Source: Hygrocybe punicea (lineage: Eukaryota > Basidiomycota > Agaricomycetes > Agaricales > Hygrophoraceae). Taken from it: a stretch of 64,000 bases of DNA. The notes below the pieces were generated by a model. The model searched no databases. It was not told the DNA's origin and saw only the letters and a program-made list of their open reading frames with translations. The position numbers and the translations under genes are program-made. Location of the stretch: NCBI GenBank assembly GCA_963556145.1, contig OY744468.1, positions 2,418,001-2,482,000 on the forward strand, in the 5' to 3' direction. Below, in pieces: positions 1 to 11,716 of the stretch (position 1 is its first letter; the number at the start of each line of letters is the position of its first letter).

Positions 1-912
1 TCAAAAGGCGATGCTTGAAGATCTCCGAGATTATGGTCTCGTGTGGCAACGCAAAGCACGCTTTCTTCTGTTATTTTTCTGTTCTTTCGCTGATTAGTCT
101 CAACAGGCCTCCTCTCGCCGTTTTTGTCCCACCCGTCTCGCAACGACCCTCACGTCATCATCACCTCCTTTGCCCACGCCTACGGGAACAAGTTCTGGTC
201 CACAATCCCAAGGCTTCATTGTTCTAGAAACTAATTACCGAGTATATGCTTACACAGGTATATATATCCACCCCTGGATTCGCACTTGATCGCTCAACTG
301 CCGATTTGTAGATAATCCACTCCGAACTGCAGTATTAAATCTGTTTGTTTCGTTGAAATATCGTTTCCCAAATCTTGTTGTGGGTTTGATAACCCGGGAT
401 AGTGTGAAAAGGGCACTCGGGAATGGTATTTCAGCTGAACAAGTTTGTGGCGTTCCTTCCTCTTGTGGATCATAATCTGACAAATCATTTTTTAGATTAT
501 AAGCTATTTAACCACACATGCCCATCCCCAAATGCGGAAAAATGTGCAAGCGTTCCAGGTCCTCGTCTTTCCCGATTCCTGATGGCTTGTACTCCGCAGA
601 ACCCTTTGTTGCCAGTTACAGTACAAGACCAAATACGGCTCTGGGAGCTTGAGAAAAATCGACTCAAGTCTCAAGAAGGTGTGATTTGTAGGAAAATAAT
701 TCTATCTCATTTTCTGAACATTGGACCTTGTTTCAGGCTACCTCTATACTGCATTTGCCTCACAGGCCGATTACGAATTTGTACGCAACTACGCCAGGGA
801 GCTGGATGTCGTGTTGTGGGAAAACAATGCGAAAAGGTGCTTCTTCGGAAGTTTGGATGGACATGCAAATATCAGAGGGTTCATCGAACGAAGGACCAGC
901 GGAGGAATGTAG
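1..912 (+). CDS. TFB2: TFIIH core subunit Tfb2/p52, C-terminal part (5' end outside window)
   Basis: C-terminal part of the p52/Tfb2 subunit of transcription factor TFIIH, which in known systems anchors and stimulates the XPB helicase for promoter opening and nucleotide excision repair. Joining about six exons gives one continuous protein. Landmarks are ETNYRVYAYT, the NLFVSLKYRFPNL segment, then QDQIRLWELEKNRLKSQEG and a last exon with ADYEFVRNYARELDVVLW and GSLDGHANIRGFIERR, typical of the Tfb2 C-terminal domain that pairs with Tfb5. Stop at 910-912. Introns are about 51-59 bp. The first (56-106) appears to use a GC-AG border; the others are GT-AG. The N-terminal half lies upstream of the window. 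Identification is from remembered family similarity and is strong. Confidence 0.88.
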
Positions 913-1508
913 TTTGGTTGTGGGTATTATTAGGTCTGTCAATTTCATTCAGTTTCCGCTGTCAGATCAATGTTCATTCAACCTTTTGACCTTGCTTTTC
1001 AGCTTTTTAATATTTCTTTTCTTGGACTCGGACGGATCAGCAACATACCGAAACTGGTATCTCAAAAACATGAATGGACACGAACAAGCATCCGCGATTG
1101 TAGACCACAAGGTGAGCTGTCAACCTAACACTAGAATGTCAAATGGAAGTAATTTCAACTTGGATTCACGTTTTTGCTTCTAAAAATCATCATCAAAAAC
1201 CACCAAGAGGCTCTGTCTTCCTCGGAGCAGACCATTAGCAAAAGGGGTATATAGACACGAATGTGTCTCAATTATTCATGACCCCTTGTGTGTTCCTGCC
1301 CACTTAGCCTTTCGTGATATTGATGGTTCATTAGAGCTACCGAAACTACATACATTCCAGACATCCGACATGGAAATTACCAGACCAAAAAGTTTCAAGA
1401 CACGAAGGACGGAGGTGATGGGGGGGGGGGATGTGAAATGGCAAGTGTCTACATACGTTAGAATGAAACGCATGGTGAGCGACCATTACGAATTCGGAGT
1501 GATTTCAA
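913..1508. other. intergenic, no gene seen
   Basis: Between the TFB2 stop and the stop of the convergent WOPR gene. It holds AT-rich sequence and a run of ten G near 1,420. No ORF here has a recognisable product. It is probably the two 3' UTRs. Confidence 0.5.
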
Positions 1509-3189
1509 TCAAAACTCTCCATAGTCTTCAACGGTTATGAATTCATCGTCTGCTTTAGAACCCGAATTGTATGATGTCTCATACGCCATGTGCGTACGAG
1601 GAGAGAATACGGGCGAGGATGGGGAGTCCAATGGGCTGGCGCTACTGGACGACCAAGCTGAAGAGAATGAGTGCGACATCGGCGAATAAGTGCCCGCTGT
1701 GAAGTGTTGGGATAACGACGCCGACGTGAACGGGATTCTAGACGAGGAGTTGCGATTCCCTCTATCGCCTCCAGAGCTTTCCGTGGGAAGCATCCAAGCC
1801 AGACGCTGGGTTCCAAGGTCGTGATGGCCAGTAGCATGGCCCGAGTGTCCATACTCTGCCGCCCTACTCGGCGGAATCGCAGTCGAATGGTGATATTGAC
1901 CACTGGATCGGGAACGGGCTTGATCAACGAACATCTCGGGTGTTGTCGTGGAGAGCGCATACGGCTCGGCTTGCCAGTTCCCCGACTCCGACGGAGATGG
2001 AGGCCAAGTCTCAGAACTGAAATCTCCACTTCCACTTCGGCGTCCGGAACCCAAATGGCTGTGATGCAATTGGGTGGGCGACACGGACCATGGAATCTGC
2101 GAGCGGGTTTCGTTGCGCAACGGGGAATGTGAAGTCTCGTACGTCTCAGACCATCGTTCGACGTTGCTCGGGCTGGAATAGAATCCAGAGGCGTCGACAC
2201 TGTGACTTGGAACGGAAGAGAGAGAAATTGTCCCAAATGACCTATTCCCTTGCGAAGTTTGACTGCTGCGATCAGCCGGCCAACTTGAAGGACTGTAGGT
2301 CGGTTCTTCCACTTTAATGCCCGCAGCTTCCAGCTCTTCTGATTCGCATCTGAAATTGTTCACACCTTCGATTACAGCTATTGGATACGAGGAGGTGATG
2401 TAACTTACACTAGTCTCGGCTTTCCATCTGGGCCAATATCGACTTTGGGCGGATTGCGAAAGTTGGTCAAGCGAAATATGTGCGGCGGCATGTGCAACGC
2501 CATTACATCAGCTCTACTGGATGGTCTTTTCAGCCTTCCCGACCTTACGTCGTCTGAGGTGTAGTAGGAGATGAGATGAAGGTCGGAGCCATCTATGGTG
2601 ACTGTGATTGTCTGGAATGGATAGAGGGTTAGATGAGTTTCCCACGTAAGCACATATGACTGGCCTTCTTGATCAAGCCATTTGGCTTAAATGTGCCTTG
2701 ATCGTTCGTAGGCAGACCACTATGCGAAAGCCCTTTGAAACCGAACGATCTGTGCTCTTGTGAATTTGCTGGAACTGCTCGAGTGGAAGTCTCATCCGTC
2801 GGATAAGATTTCTTGTGACCTCCTCGACTGCTGCTGCGCTCATTTATTTCTCGATAAACCTGCGACCAGGTCGATTTCTTACTTCAGAGTGTCCGCAACG
2901 CCAGGAAATGTTACCAACGCACCAAAAAATTGCCGACGATGCGGGACGGCGACCACAGTAGCCCATCGGTCCAACGCTTTATGCCACTTTCTTCAACACT
3001 GAATACAAATACGGCACCGCTGTGAACCATCGTCCTGCGTTCAGAGTCATTGAGACGTCGGGTGATACGTGGAATGACTCCTTGTCGAGCGGCGTGGATC
3101 AGACGTAGGGCGTGAACGGTGGTTTCCACAAAGCCGCAGAAAGGGGGGACATCGGGAGAAGAGGAGTTGCTTGTCATTGCATGGGCCAT
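1509..3189 (-). CDS. Gti1/Pac2 (WOPR) family transcription factor
   Basis: DNA-binding regulator of the fungal WOPR family; known members control morphological switching and sexual development. The start is the ATG at 3,187-3,189; an upstream GTG is in frame but is not a plausible fungal start. Exon 1 (to about 2,915) carries the first WOPR half: FCGFVETTVHALRLIHAA, then PRITRRLNDSERR, then FVFSVEESGIKRWTDG followed by LLWSPSRIVGNFLV, with YREINERSS opening exon 2 (about 2,880-2,665). Exon 3 (about 2,621-2,408) carries the second WOPR half, TVTIDGSDLHLISYYTSDDV with GRLKRPSS. Exon 4 (2,349-1,509) is a long Ser/Pro/His-rich low-complexity tail ending VEDYGEF, as is usual for these proteins. 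Introns are about 35-60 bp. The reading frame looks intact. The family call is firm; the target pathway cannot be told from sequence. Confidence 0.85.
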
Positions 3190-3249
3190 TGCAGCAGGGG
3201 AAAGTGAAAGCTTGAGGTTGTTCGACACTCAAGAGTTTGTGGGTCTGAT

Positions 3250-4878
3250 TGTCCGCTGAGGTGAGTGCCCTCTATATCGTTTTCCTCTCGTGCTTCGTAT
3301 TATCAAGGAAGTCATCTAGTGCCGGATCGATGAAACTGGCCAAAAAGATGGCTGAATTTGGGTGGCGAGAATGCGTAGACCGGAATCTGATAACCTTTAT
3401 TGGTAGTAACGTTGCCCGAAGCCCGTTTGCTATTGACATCTTGCAGCGCCACTGGCTGCAAGCACCCGCTGCTCCGTTCGGATTCGAGAAGTATTCTTTT
3501 GTCCAGGTCAAGGGTTTTCAGGTTCGACTTCGGTTTGATTCCGTCCGCACTCGCCGCTGCTGTAGGTGTTCAATCGTTCCACTTGTTTCCAGCTTTCTCA
3601 GACCCTTGGTCCTATGCAAATAAGACAGTGTCTAATATCGCTATATGTAAAAATGCATGGAGACGGCCTTCGATGTATTGAACTTCCTCATCCCAAAGCG
3701 CAAAATCAAGATTCATCTCCGTTAGAAGAGTGGAAGCACGAAGCAAGATATGGCAACGACGTACCAGTTAATGGAATGTTCCTGGATCACAATCTGCGAT
3801 TGGGAAACGCAGATGCTTGAATGGGCCAGTATTTTGTTCCGTGGAGTACACTCGGGCCGTCCCATTGGTACCAATCATCGAGGCAGCGGTGAGGTGGATG
3901 GTGGCATCCGGAACATCTACAAAACCTCCATATCGATTGCTAATATTCCGAATCCTCACCCAGGGGGGAGGGTTGATCATCTCTGCAGGGCAAGTCACCT
4001 CAACGCCGTGATTCGGACAGTCCGCGGACTTGCCTTGCCCGATGTTTATGAAGCGGTATGTGCTGCCCTCGAAGGTTCAGGCGAGGAATACTGACCAAGT
4101 ATAGGTCCCTTCGTCGTCCTGCAGCCGGCGTTATTCAATGATAATCATTTACAATCCGTTTTGATCAAGATCAGTCAACACAACAGACAGGTGGGAATGG
4201 TGTTACATTGCTTTTGGGCGTGATACTGATATCGGTAGTATACGGCCTATTTTAGATTTTTAATACCGCTAGCTGTTAGCCAAAGCCTCACGTGTTTGTC
4301 GATCCTCCAAGTTGGAGCAAGTTGCGAACCATATTCTAGGAAGTAGCGATAAAGAATACCACGAAGGGGTGAAGGCTGCCCGATGAAAGCACGGGTGCTG
4401 TGGCTTAAATAAAACATTAGTTTGATGGCTCTTTCCCTTCACCTGTACATGCCCTTTGAGAATGCCATATGCAGGTTGCTGCCTTGGTGAAGGTTTTTAC
4501 TTCAGCAAGATCCTCGTTCCTTTTCGTGGCGGCTATGCACACCTCATTGTCCGTAGAGGAGCTAACGCAAGTTTAGCGTCTTGTCAGGGATTCTGCCCAC
4601 TATCTCTCGCAAGCAGACTCCGCGGATCTCCCGAATTTTTTGCTTTGATTGTCTCTTCTCCGTACATGAATAGCTCATTGCAAAGGTATCGATGTCTGTC
4701 AGTACGTAGATGCGCCTCAAGGAAAAGCCCGGAATTACTTTGAATAACGGCATAGTTCGAAACAAGTTCCGGAGCTGATTGATTTGAGATAAACGAGTGC
4801 ACCCCTTGCTCCAGTACATCATTGGTATTATCAGTATGAAGGGAGGAAGCATCTAACCAGAGGCTGCAGCGGGAAGCA
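3250..4878. other. unresolved region, possible gene or gene remains
   Basis: 1.6 kb upstream of the WOPR gene and downstream of the F-box-like gene. Open stretches exist on both strands: + 3,249-3,623 and 3,750-4,094, - 3,768-3,998. The minus stretch reads as a smooth protein-like segment (NPPPWVRIRNISNRYGGFVD) and the plus stretch 3,400-3,700 contains SPFAIDILQRHW. I could not join either into a consistent multi-exon gene or recognise a family. 4,095-4,878 shows nothing beyond short ORFs. Confidence 0.3.
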
Positions 4879-7120
4879 TCACGAACCGCTGGTTTTACAC
4901 AAAGCGAACCCGCCTTCATAACCGATCATGTCCACGGTTGTCGAAATCTCTCGCCAACGACCGACGAAGTTTCGATGGTGGATATAGCCTTTAAAGATCC
5001 ATCTTCCAAAATGGTTGTGCATGTTGAACTTCTGGATGAAGGGGCACAGCCGTTAGGAACGCTCGACAGGGAATCACAAAGGGACGTACGGGATGGCGTA
5101 GCAAGAGGACCAATCCGTCCCACGGCCTCACCCTTCCAATGTAAGTAAAGTGGCCCCATGCATCACCGTGGCGTTCAGTGGTCTACATAAACGTATGGTG
5201 GTCAATGTTCGAAGTACAGAAGAAGGGCGAGATTGATGCGGGCACGCTGACCAACAAACATGACGTGAACGTCAAATGTACGTACCTCACCCGTGACCAG
5301 GATATCGGCCACGCCACTGCCCTGGTGCTCCATGATATCGGACCAGTCATCATCGTGGTCGATATGGGAATTATCGTGAACCACGGATCTTGAATTGGAA
5401 CTATCCTCGGCAATCTCCTTATGATCGCCCACAGTAACGGTTGCAGTTTGGAGTCTTTCACATGCGGCTTTTGAATAAGGTGCCGGCTTATTAGGAAGAT
5501 AAGTCTCGTATCGTATATGACGCCCTGACGTCGGATCGAAGACCTCAATCGCGTCCTGGAAGTGAAAAAAAAAGTTGGTTCAGTCGAAAGTGAAGAAAGG
5601 ACTAAAAGAGTGCAGGGTTCTGCTGACGTCTAAATTTTTCACGGTAATGCCCCGAGGCAGCCATGCATTCAACACATCATCTCCCAATCCCGAAGCATCA
5701 GTGCCAGAGGCTAATGGTACATCGGGATGCAAACAGTGGTGTTCTTGGAAGCGACAGAAGAGAGGGCCACTGGCAAGAGGGACGGAACCAGGTGAAGCAT
5801 GATCAAAGATGAGACGCCAATGAGCATCAACGTTCGGCATCTATAACAATACCGTGGCCGTCAACAAACGAAGAAAAGTAAAACTCCATTCGGCGAACCA
5901 GAACACGACCTGACCAGCAACCAGTGAGAGCTCCTAAAGTGTAGACCTTTCCCCTCAAGGATGTGCTTCCCATCCACGGGTCGTGACATGCCACTAAACG
6001 GTTCCAATCTTCATCATACCGCTGGCTCCCATTGTCGGAATAGGAATCAAGTGTAACGGGGCATCGGTTGACAAAACGTGTCCTGGTACCATAGTGGAAC
6101 TCTCGAACATCCTCCAGAGTCGGGCCTGTGCGTCCAACGGCATTGGCAGCTGCTCGGTTGAGCGGTAGCTGCAAAGCCGGTACAGGAAGAGCGCTCGTGT
6201 CCTGATGGGCCTCCAGACGCACCGTCAGAGCAAGTAATGCAGCAGATGTGAGGAGGGGTACAGCAAGAGTGAGTGGGCGTGCGTAATGTAAAATTGTGGT
6301 TACTTTTGACGGAGGTCCTGAAGAGTGTGGCGCGGCAACGTCGAGTTCTTCGCAGAGCGGAAGGTAGAAATGTGAATCTGGCGCAAATACAGAAGGATAC
6401 TAATGCGATGTTATCACAACAGATATCGTAAGAAGGGGAACCGACACGTACTCGATAACCTGCCACCACTAAGGGGTGAAGCAATTGATTTACAATGTTT
6501 TGTCTGAGGTGGGGATTTTCCTCTCTTACATCGACTAACGTTTCACGATGTTACGACAGTTTCAGAACTCCGATGGCCAACGCACCTCGACTGCCTGTCA
6601 TCCACATCAACCAAAGGACCAGAGCGGTTCCTTCGCCTGCCATAAACCACGAATATGAGGATCCTGGAGGAGCGTGGGCACGATGTAGGAGGACGGCCAA
6701 AAGGTATTCCTTAACGCCAGCCCATTCAATGAGCTGACTCTCGTTCCTACCATCACTTTCTATCATTAGAAGATATGCGGTCCATAAATCATCTAAGTAT
6801 CGAGGGTCTCTGCGTTTGATGCGTTTCAAGGCCGTAAATCTTTTGCGCAATTCCGAGGACAAATCGGGTGTGGTCATCCATCTATTCCCAAGTCGGCGAG
6901 TAGGAGCTCCATAATCAAACTTAACGCGGAATAGATCAGCGTAGAGGTGGGAATTATTTCTGAAAGAAAGCTTGTCGTAGATTGTGCGGGAGGTACAAAG
7001 AAGAGGAACCAAATGTGTGGGTGGGCCTAGGACAAAGTTCCGTCCTGCAGCTGTGTGAAACGCAATGCGTTCCAAGATCTCAAGAGCAAACTGCTCGATG
7101 GGTGATGAGAATTCGGCCAT
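4879..7120 (-). CDS. F-box-like basidiomycete protein of unknown function
   Basis: Multi-exon gene read from the ATG at 7,118-7,120 (MAEFSSPIEQFALEILERIA) to a stop at 4,879-4,881. The N-terminus resembles a degenerate F-box: LEILERIAFHTA, then LVPLLCTSRTIYDKLSF. It is followed by HLYADLFRVKFDYGAPTRR and a helical part with IMESDGRN-like spacing (MIESDGRNESQLIEWAGVKE). A central exon has a hydrophobic stretch (PLLTSAALLALTVRLEAHQ, about 6,210-6,260), possibly a membrane segment. The C-terminal exons contain FDPTSGRHIRYETYLPN, a DILVTGE segment spliced to TLERHGDAWGHFTYIGRVRPWDG, and a last exon with GRWIFKGYIHHRNFVGRWRE. I know this arrangement only as a recurrent uncharacterised family in basidiomycete genomes. 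A role in substrate recognition for ubiquitination would be inference from the F-box-like start. Introns are about 50-60 bp; no clear break was seen. Confidence 0.6.
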
Positions 7121-7915
7121 GAGCGAGATATGAGGCGAGCAGGTGATAAGCCAGGAACAAGGCAAGGTTTTTAACAGAACAGGATGGTGAGTGCTACTGA
7201 AAAAGCACAGAAGCGAAAAGGCGATTGCGCGTGAAGAATGTGTGATCGCCGTGCTTCTGATTCGTGTTGTCAACGGTGAGAGTCCGTCTCACTGGCAGAG
7301 TGTGTACAGCGGCGGCATTAGTCCAAACTGATGTAGCCGTGCACGCATGTATCGCCGATTCTGGAGAATTATGCTCGGTCAAGTCAAGGCAGCTCAGCGA
7401 ATTTCCAGCGAGGGCAGCTTTTTGGACGGCCAATTATGTCAACAGAGCTTTAGGACCAATCCAAGGGCAGTGTCATCGGAAATGTCCGAATTTTATATTG
7501 ATTTACCATAACGGACTTGACCGTCCAGGCACCCGCTCTCATGGAATCGAGTCAATCACGACTTTATGATACTGTATGACACCCGTACCTGAACGCGGGA
7601 ATCACTGGCAATCGTGTCTATGGTAGTGTAAATATGGCTGGCATAACGTTGGTGTTACACACTTGATCACGACGACGCACAATTGTTTTAACCGTAGTAG
7701 ACGCGGCGCCAAGAATATGGACACATGGGGAATTGACACTGCAATTTGAATTACATGTTGGGACCCTCAGTGACCTCACTGCCTCAGACTCGCTTGGTGA
7801 ATCGGATAACTCGTAAGTGCAGTAAACAGGGTGAGGACAATGAGGGTTTGTAACCTTTAGGGGCCCGGCAACAGCCCTTCTTTGACGTCAAATTTTACTG
7901 ATCTTATAAAAGGAA
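7121..7915. other. intergenic, no gene seen
   Basis: Upstream region of the F-box-like gene (its promoter should lie just above 7,120). Only short ORFs without recognisable products. Confidence 0.4.
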
Positions 7916-7919
7916 TCCA

Positions 7920-8460
7920 ACGGCGAACTTCGCATAACGCTACGGGTGCGGCTGAATTGACGTGCGCCCCTTTTCTGAAATATCAAAGACTCCAATAGGG
8001 AACCTGAGAAAGTTGTTAAAGAGGCCAGAGATCCACATACCCGTAATCCAGCCTTGCAAACCGAAGACGTACAAGGCCACAACTCCCGATCAATTTCGAG
8101 CCACGACGGCAAGATTCTGCAAGAATGCCTGGCTGGCAACCAACAAGTGTGCTACAGAGTTCATCGACAATGTCGACCGCAGAGTGGAGATCATACTCTT
8201 GAGAGTGCGTGAGGATAGCAATCATGTTATACCTATCACCGCGGTTGCTCGACGTTGTACCAGAAGATGTCCTAGATGGAGAAAGAAGCACGATCAGCTC
8301 AGCAACAACAAGACGGACACCGAGCCAATATTTGACCACGTAACTAGACCGTCGGCGGCTTCGTTTGAGGTCACACGTGAATCGATGGTCGAATGACCCG
8401 GCCACCTCGGGAAGATCAACGCCAGCAGCACGTTCTTGCATCTCGTATCACAATGGAGAA
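7920..8460 (-). pseudogene. sesquiterpene synthase remnant
   Basis: Read on the minus strand, pieces match the C-terminal half of basidiomycete sesquiterpene synthases, which cyclise farnesyl diphosphate. Seen in order: DLPEVAG, then GLVTWSN, then after an intron DIFWYNVEQ (the Mg-binding NSE-type motif, normally NDxxSxxxE), then GDRYNMIAILTHSQEYDLHSAVD, then YVFGLQGWITGMW. These pieces are in different frames. There is a shift between DLPE and VAGHST, another between EQPR and GDRYN, a further shift before the GLQGW block, and the intron donor after SN lacks a GT. I found no aspartate-rich DDxxD-type motif upstream. At least three independent lesions make a working enzyme unlikely. Confidence 0.6.
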
Positions 8461-8611
8461 GTAAAATTCGCGATCAAGAATCCCTGCGTGCACTCGGTGA
8501 GACGAAGAGGTTGTTGATTATTGCTTGGACAAAAACATGTCAAAGATTTGCTCCTATGTCACTTGTTTACATTTACCTGTGTCATCCGATGGGTGAATTT
8601 ACAAACCAAAA

Positions 8612-9187
8612 TTAGCCGCGTGTTATCAGTCGAAAGTGTTTGTGGATGTACAACACGTACATCAATTCGCCATCATGCACACCAACACTGCACTCAAATC
8701 GTCTATGGGCGAGTAGTTCATAATCGACTCGGGGCTCCGCCTCCTGCAACCAGGATAGCACATCACTACACATCGTGGTCAGTAACCAGCTTCGAGGCAT
8801 AGGAAGCTGCTGGTCCTTGAAAATCGCTCCTTCAATCATCCACGTTTCGGCGTTTGCAGTAGGAGTTGAAGTTGGAATGGAATGGAGATGTGCAAGACAA
8901 AGTTCAGTCCGGTAGTTTAAATAATGCGTCGGTTGTCTCCAAAGGGCCAAACTGTCAGAAAAGGGATCCGCAGCAGTGACTGCTCCAATCAAAGACTGCA
9001 CAAATTCCAGAGGAACATTATTGTTGAAGGAGAGGTGGCTTCACCCCCGCGCACTGGCAACATAATCTCCATCGTTGGCCCAAGATCCTCGATTGAACAC
9101 AGTTGAACGAACCCTGGTAAACCATTTGTTACTTGTTCCGGTCGTTTCTTGTTTCCTATCGAGACAAGTTGCGCAGATGGGTCAAAC
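8612..9187 (-). other. unidentified ORF region, possible gene remains
   Basis: A 130-codon open stretch (8,612-9,001) with an upstream piece (8,989-9,187). It reads protein-like: SLALWRQPTHYLNYRTELC, then LPMPRSWLLT, then EAEPRVDYELLAHRRFE, then LYVLYIHKHFRL-like sequence ending LITRG. I recognise no domain. There is no convincing ATG at its head, so it is either an internal exon or a remnant. It lies just upstream of the terpene synthase remnant on the same strand, but the motifs expected in a terpene synthase N-terminus are absent. Confidence 0.35.
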
Positions 9188-9189
9188 AT

Positions 9190-11454
9190 GAGGCCTCCGA
9201 GTCAAAGGTGTAGTAAGAAGCGGTACTTCAATTTATGGGCATTTTGTCTGGGTGTGCGGGGATATTCTACGCAAAATCACATCTAGTTCAAAATGGGAGG
9301 CATGGGAAGAATGGCCAGGAGACCGGCGTCGTCCCTCTCGTCCCATAAGCGGAAGGGCGGCTCCATATTCCTGGAAATGTGAGAGTTAGCCTCGACGATG
9401 GAATCTGAAAAGAAATGGTGCCCACTGATAAATCTTGATCGGCAATGAAAAGCCAATCTTGTTCAATAAGTAATAACCGACGACGGTCCGACGTGGTGTT
9501 CGGTTGCCGGGCTCGAATTGAGTGCCGAGCGGCACCAACTTCGTAAAAACATGTATCCTGTAAGGGTCAAGTTCGTGCTGACGTCAAAGAAACGGACAGT
9601 GGTACCGTTTTCATCATAATATCAGGCCGAATTTCGGGCAGGATGCAGTAGCCTGAAATTGTGTCAGACCCGAAAAATGACTTCGAGGTCAATGGCAGTG
9701 GAAAGCTTACCGTCACAGCACGCTGTAATATTTCACAACCGCGGCCAGTTGGAGTAAGATAGCGGATCGTACACTGTGTTCCGGTTCCATGAAGTTTGAG
9801 GCTTAATGCTTGAAATGTCCCAGATTGCTGTAGACTGCCCCAAGCATCGTACGAAACTTGCAACTTTCGCGTTGTTTGAAACGTCTACCATGTCGAGCCG
9901 ACAGAGGACGCCGAAGCGCGAAACGCAGACGCATGTAAGCAACGTGACAGTCAAACCTTCACTAGTAGCTTCACTGGCCATAAGCAGCTGAGTAGTACTA
10001 ATTCTATCAGCGCCCCGAGTCCTGGAAGTGGCCAGTATTGACATATCGATAGGTCCTTGTCACATCGGCTCTTCCAATTAGACACCCACACAAGGCTTCC
10101 TGCATGGCTAGCCCGGACATGGAACGATGTGAATTGGTTATTATCATTCACGGCACAGCACCACTGATTTCATTTTCGAATTCCACTGGCACACTTCATC
10201 AAAACGAGTCCTCGTAGGCTGCCGGTGCGCAGTGTTGTATTCTAACCCTCGTTATACTCGCCTCGCTGCATATAGCCCAAAGACCGTGTCGTTCGCCGTT
10301 CCAGTTTATTCGGATTCTAGAAAACACTATCCTCTGATTATTTTCTGGTCGATGGCAATTGTATGTGTTCTGTCCTCTAGATTGGCGATCAAGTTATGCA
10401 AGTGAGATCCAGTACCAACTTGCAAAAAACTGGCCAAACACGTTAGGCGGCTCATCAAACCTCTTTTATCGCGGGTTGTGCGTTGACGAGAGTGGCTCAG
10501 GTACGAGACCTTAGGAAAATGTTTTCCAATTGTCCGATCTTCGGACCAATTGATATCCCTAAGTAGGTGTCGTAGAACTTGCCGTTCGAAGGACCCTGTT
10601 ATTCAAGTTGCGTGGCGCTCCCCAGAGCTATTCACGTAATAGCACACCGACTCGGACATCGTGCAAAGTCTTCTCCCATTCCAATGCGCATCGAATAGGT
10701 CCTCGCAAACAGAGAGCGTGTTTCTGATGGAATGGAATTTCAAGTTGGCATTGGCAGTCTTCTAACCGCTTCACTGCATAGAAGTTCTCCAGCTCGATTG
10801 AGGTTGGGAATTGCGGCGCGAGGCGTGCCTTGTCATGGATGGTTATGTACAGAATTTTCTGTCGCCGACACTAAGCCACAAAGATTCACAAAACCTCCGC
10901 TCCCGCTTTCATTCAACTGCAGGGACAATTTGTTCGGTCAGCTCCAGTAGGATATTTTTTGTCTTGCCGATTCTATGCCCACGCTGTTGGGGGGTCAATC
11001 CCCTTAGCGTTACTAGACGTACGCATTGTTGAATTGGAAGTCCAGATCGAACTTGAAGGGACTCGGAGGCAGCTCCAATGCTTTCTGGTACTCGTGAGTC
11101 TTCCGTTGTAACGTCTGGTGTCGAGATTAACAAACGTCTGCAGGACGTTTATCAGCAAATTTAGTTAGACCAGTAATCGTCCCCAGGCGAAATTCAGATC
11201 ATAATGTTTGCCCGTACGTATCGGAGTGACCAGATTTCGATGCAGGGCAAGTACTCAAACGTCAATATTCTGGTCCACAACAGAAGCTTGAAGTTTGAGG
11301 TTTGAATCAACCAGATGTTTACATTGCGCTATGATGTCCATGGCAGCTTCCGCTTCTCGAGATCTGTCGAGAAGCAAGCACCCAACCATTGGCTTGTTTC
11401 CGAGTCATCCCGCTCAACTCCACATGAGAAATACGCCGTCGCCACCATGTTGTC
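9190..11454. other. gene-poor stretch, short ORFs only
   Basis: Short overlapping minus-strand ORFs at 9,567-10,044 (for example CEILQRAVTVSFPLPLTSKS) and a few elsewhere; none is recognisable and none joins into a gene by eye. 10,150-11,454 shows nothing I can support. It precedes the first clearly repeated sequence of the transposon island. Confidence 0.35.
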
Positions 11455-11557
11455 CACTCAGATTCAACTGTACAGCAAGTAATAAAACACCGACCTCGCC
11501 ATTCCGCAGACTTTCATCCTTGCCTTGTCCTTTGGATCAAAAGTAAGCGATTGCAAG
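11455..11557 (-). pseudogene. left half of a broken paralogue of the polyglycine membrane protein gene
   Basis: About 100 bp nearly identical to 56,640-56,790, including the stretch coding LTLDPKDKARMKVCGMA in the intact gene (LTFDPKDKARMKVCGMA here). Relative to the intact copy, roughly 55 bp are deleted just downstream and the reading frame stops soon after. The homology stops abruptly at the Plavaka end (11,558) and resumes at 17,576, so this is one flank of that insertion. Confidence 0.75.
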
Positions 11558-11716
11558 TCATCAGTAGATCTACACTTTCTTATTTTGGCTTTGCGCGGCT
11601 TTGTGCTTATTTAATCAAGCTTATGCTTTTATCAATGGACTTACTCTGACTTTTCAAATGCTTTTTGCTTATTCAATTGGACTCGCGCTTTCGAGTTGAT
11701 CAGTGAGCCAGGAGTA

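Noticed and set aside
10732..11158. Overlapping short ORFs as a small gene
   Set aside because: Frames on both strands are equally open and no family or intron pattern supports any of them.
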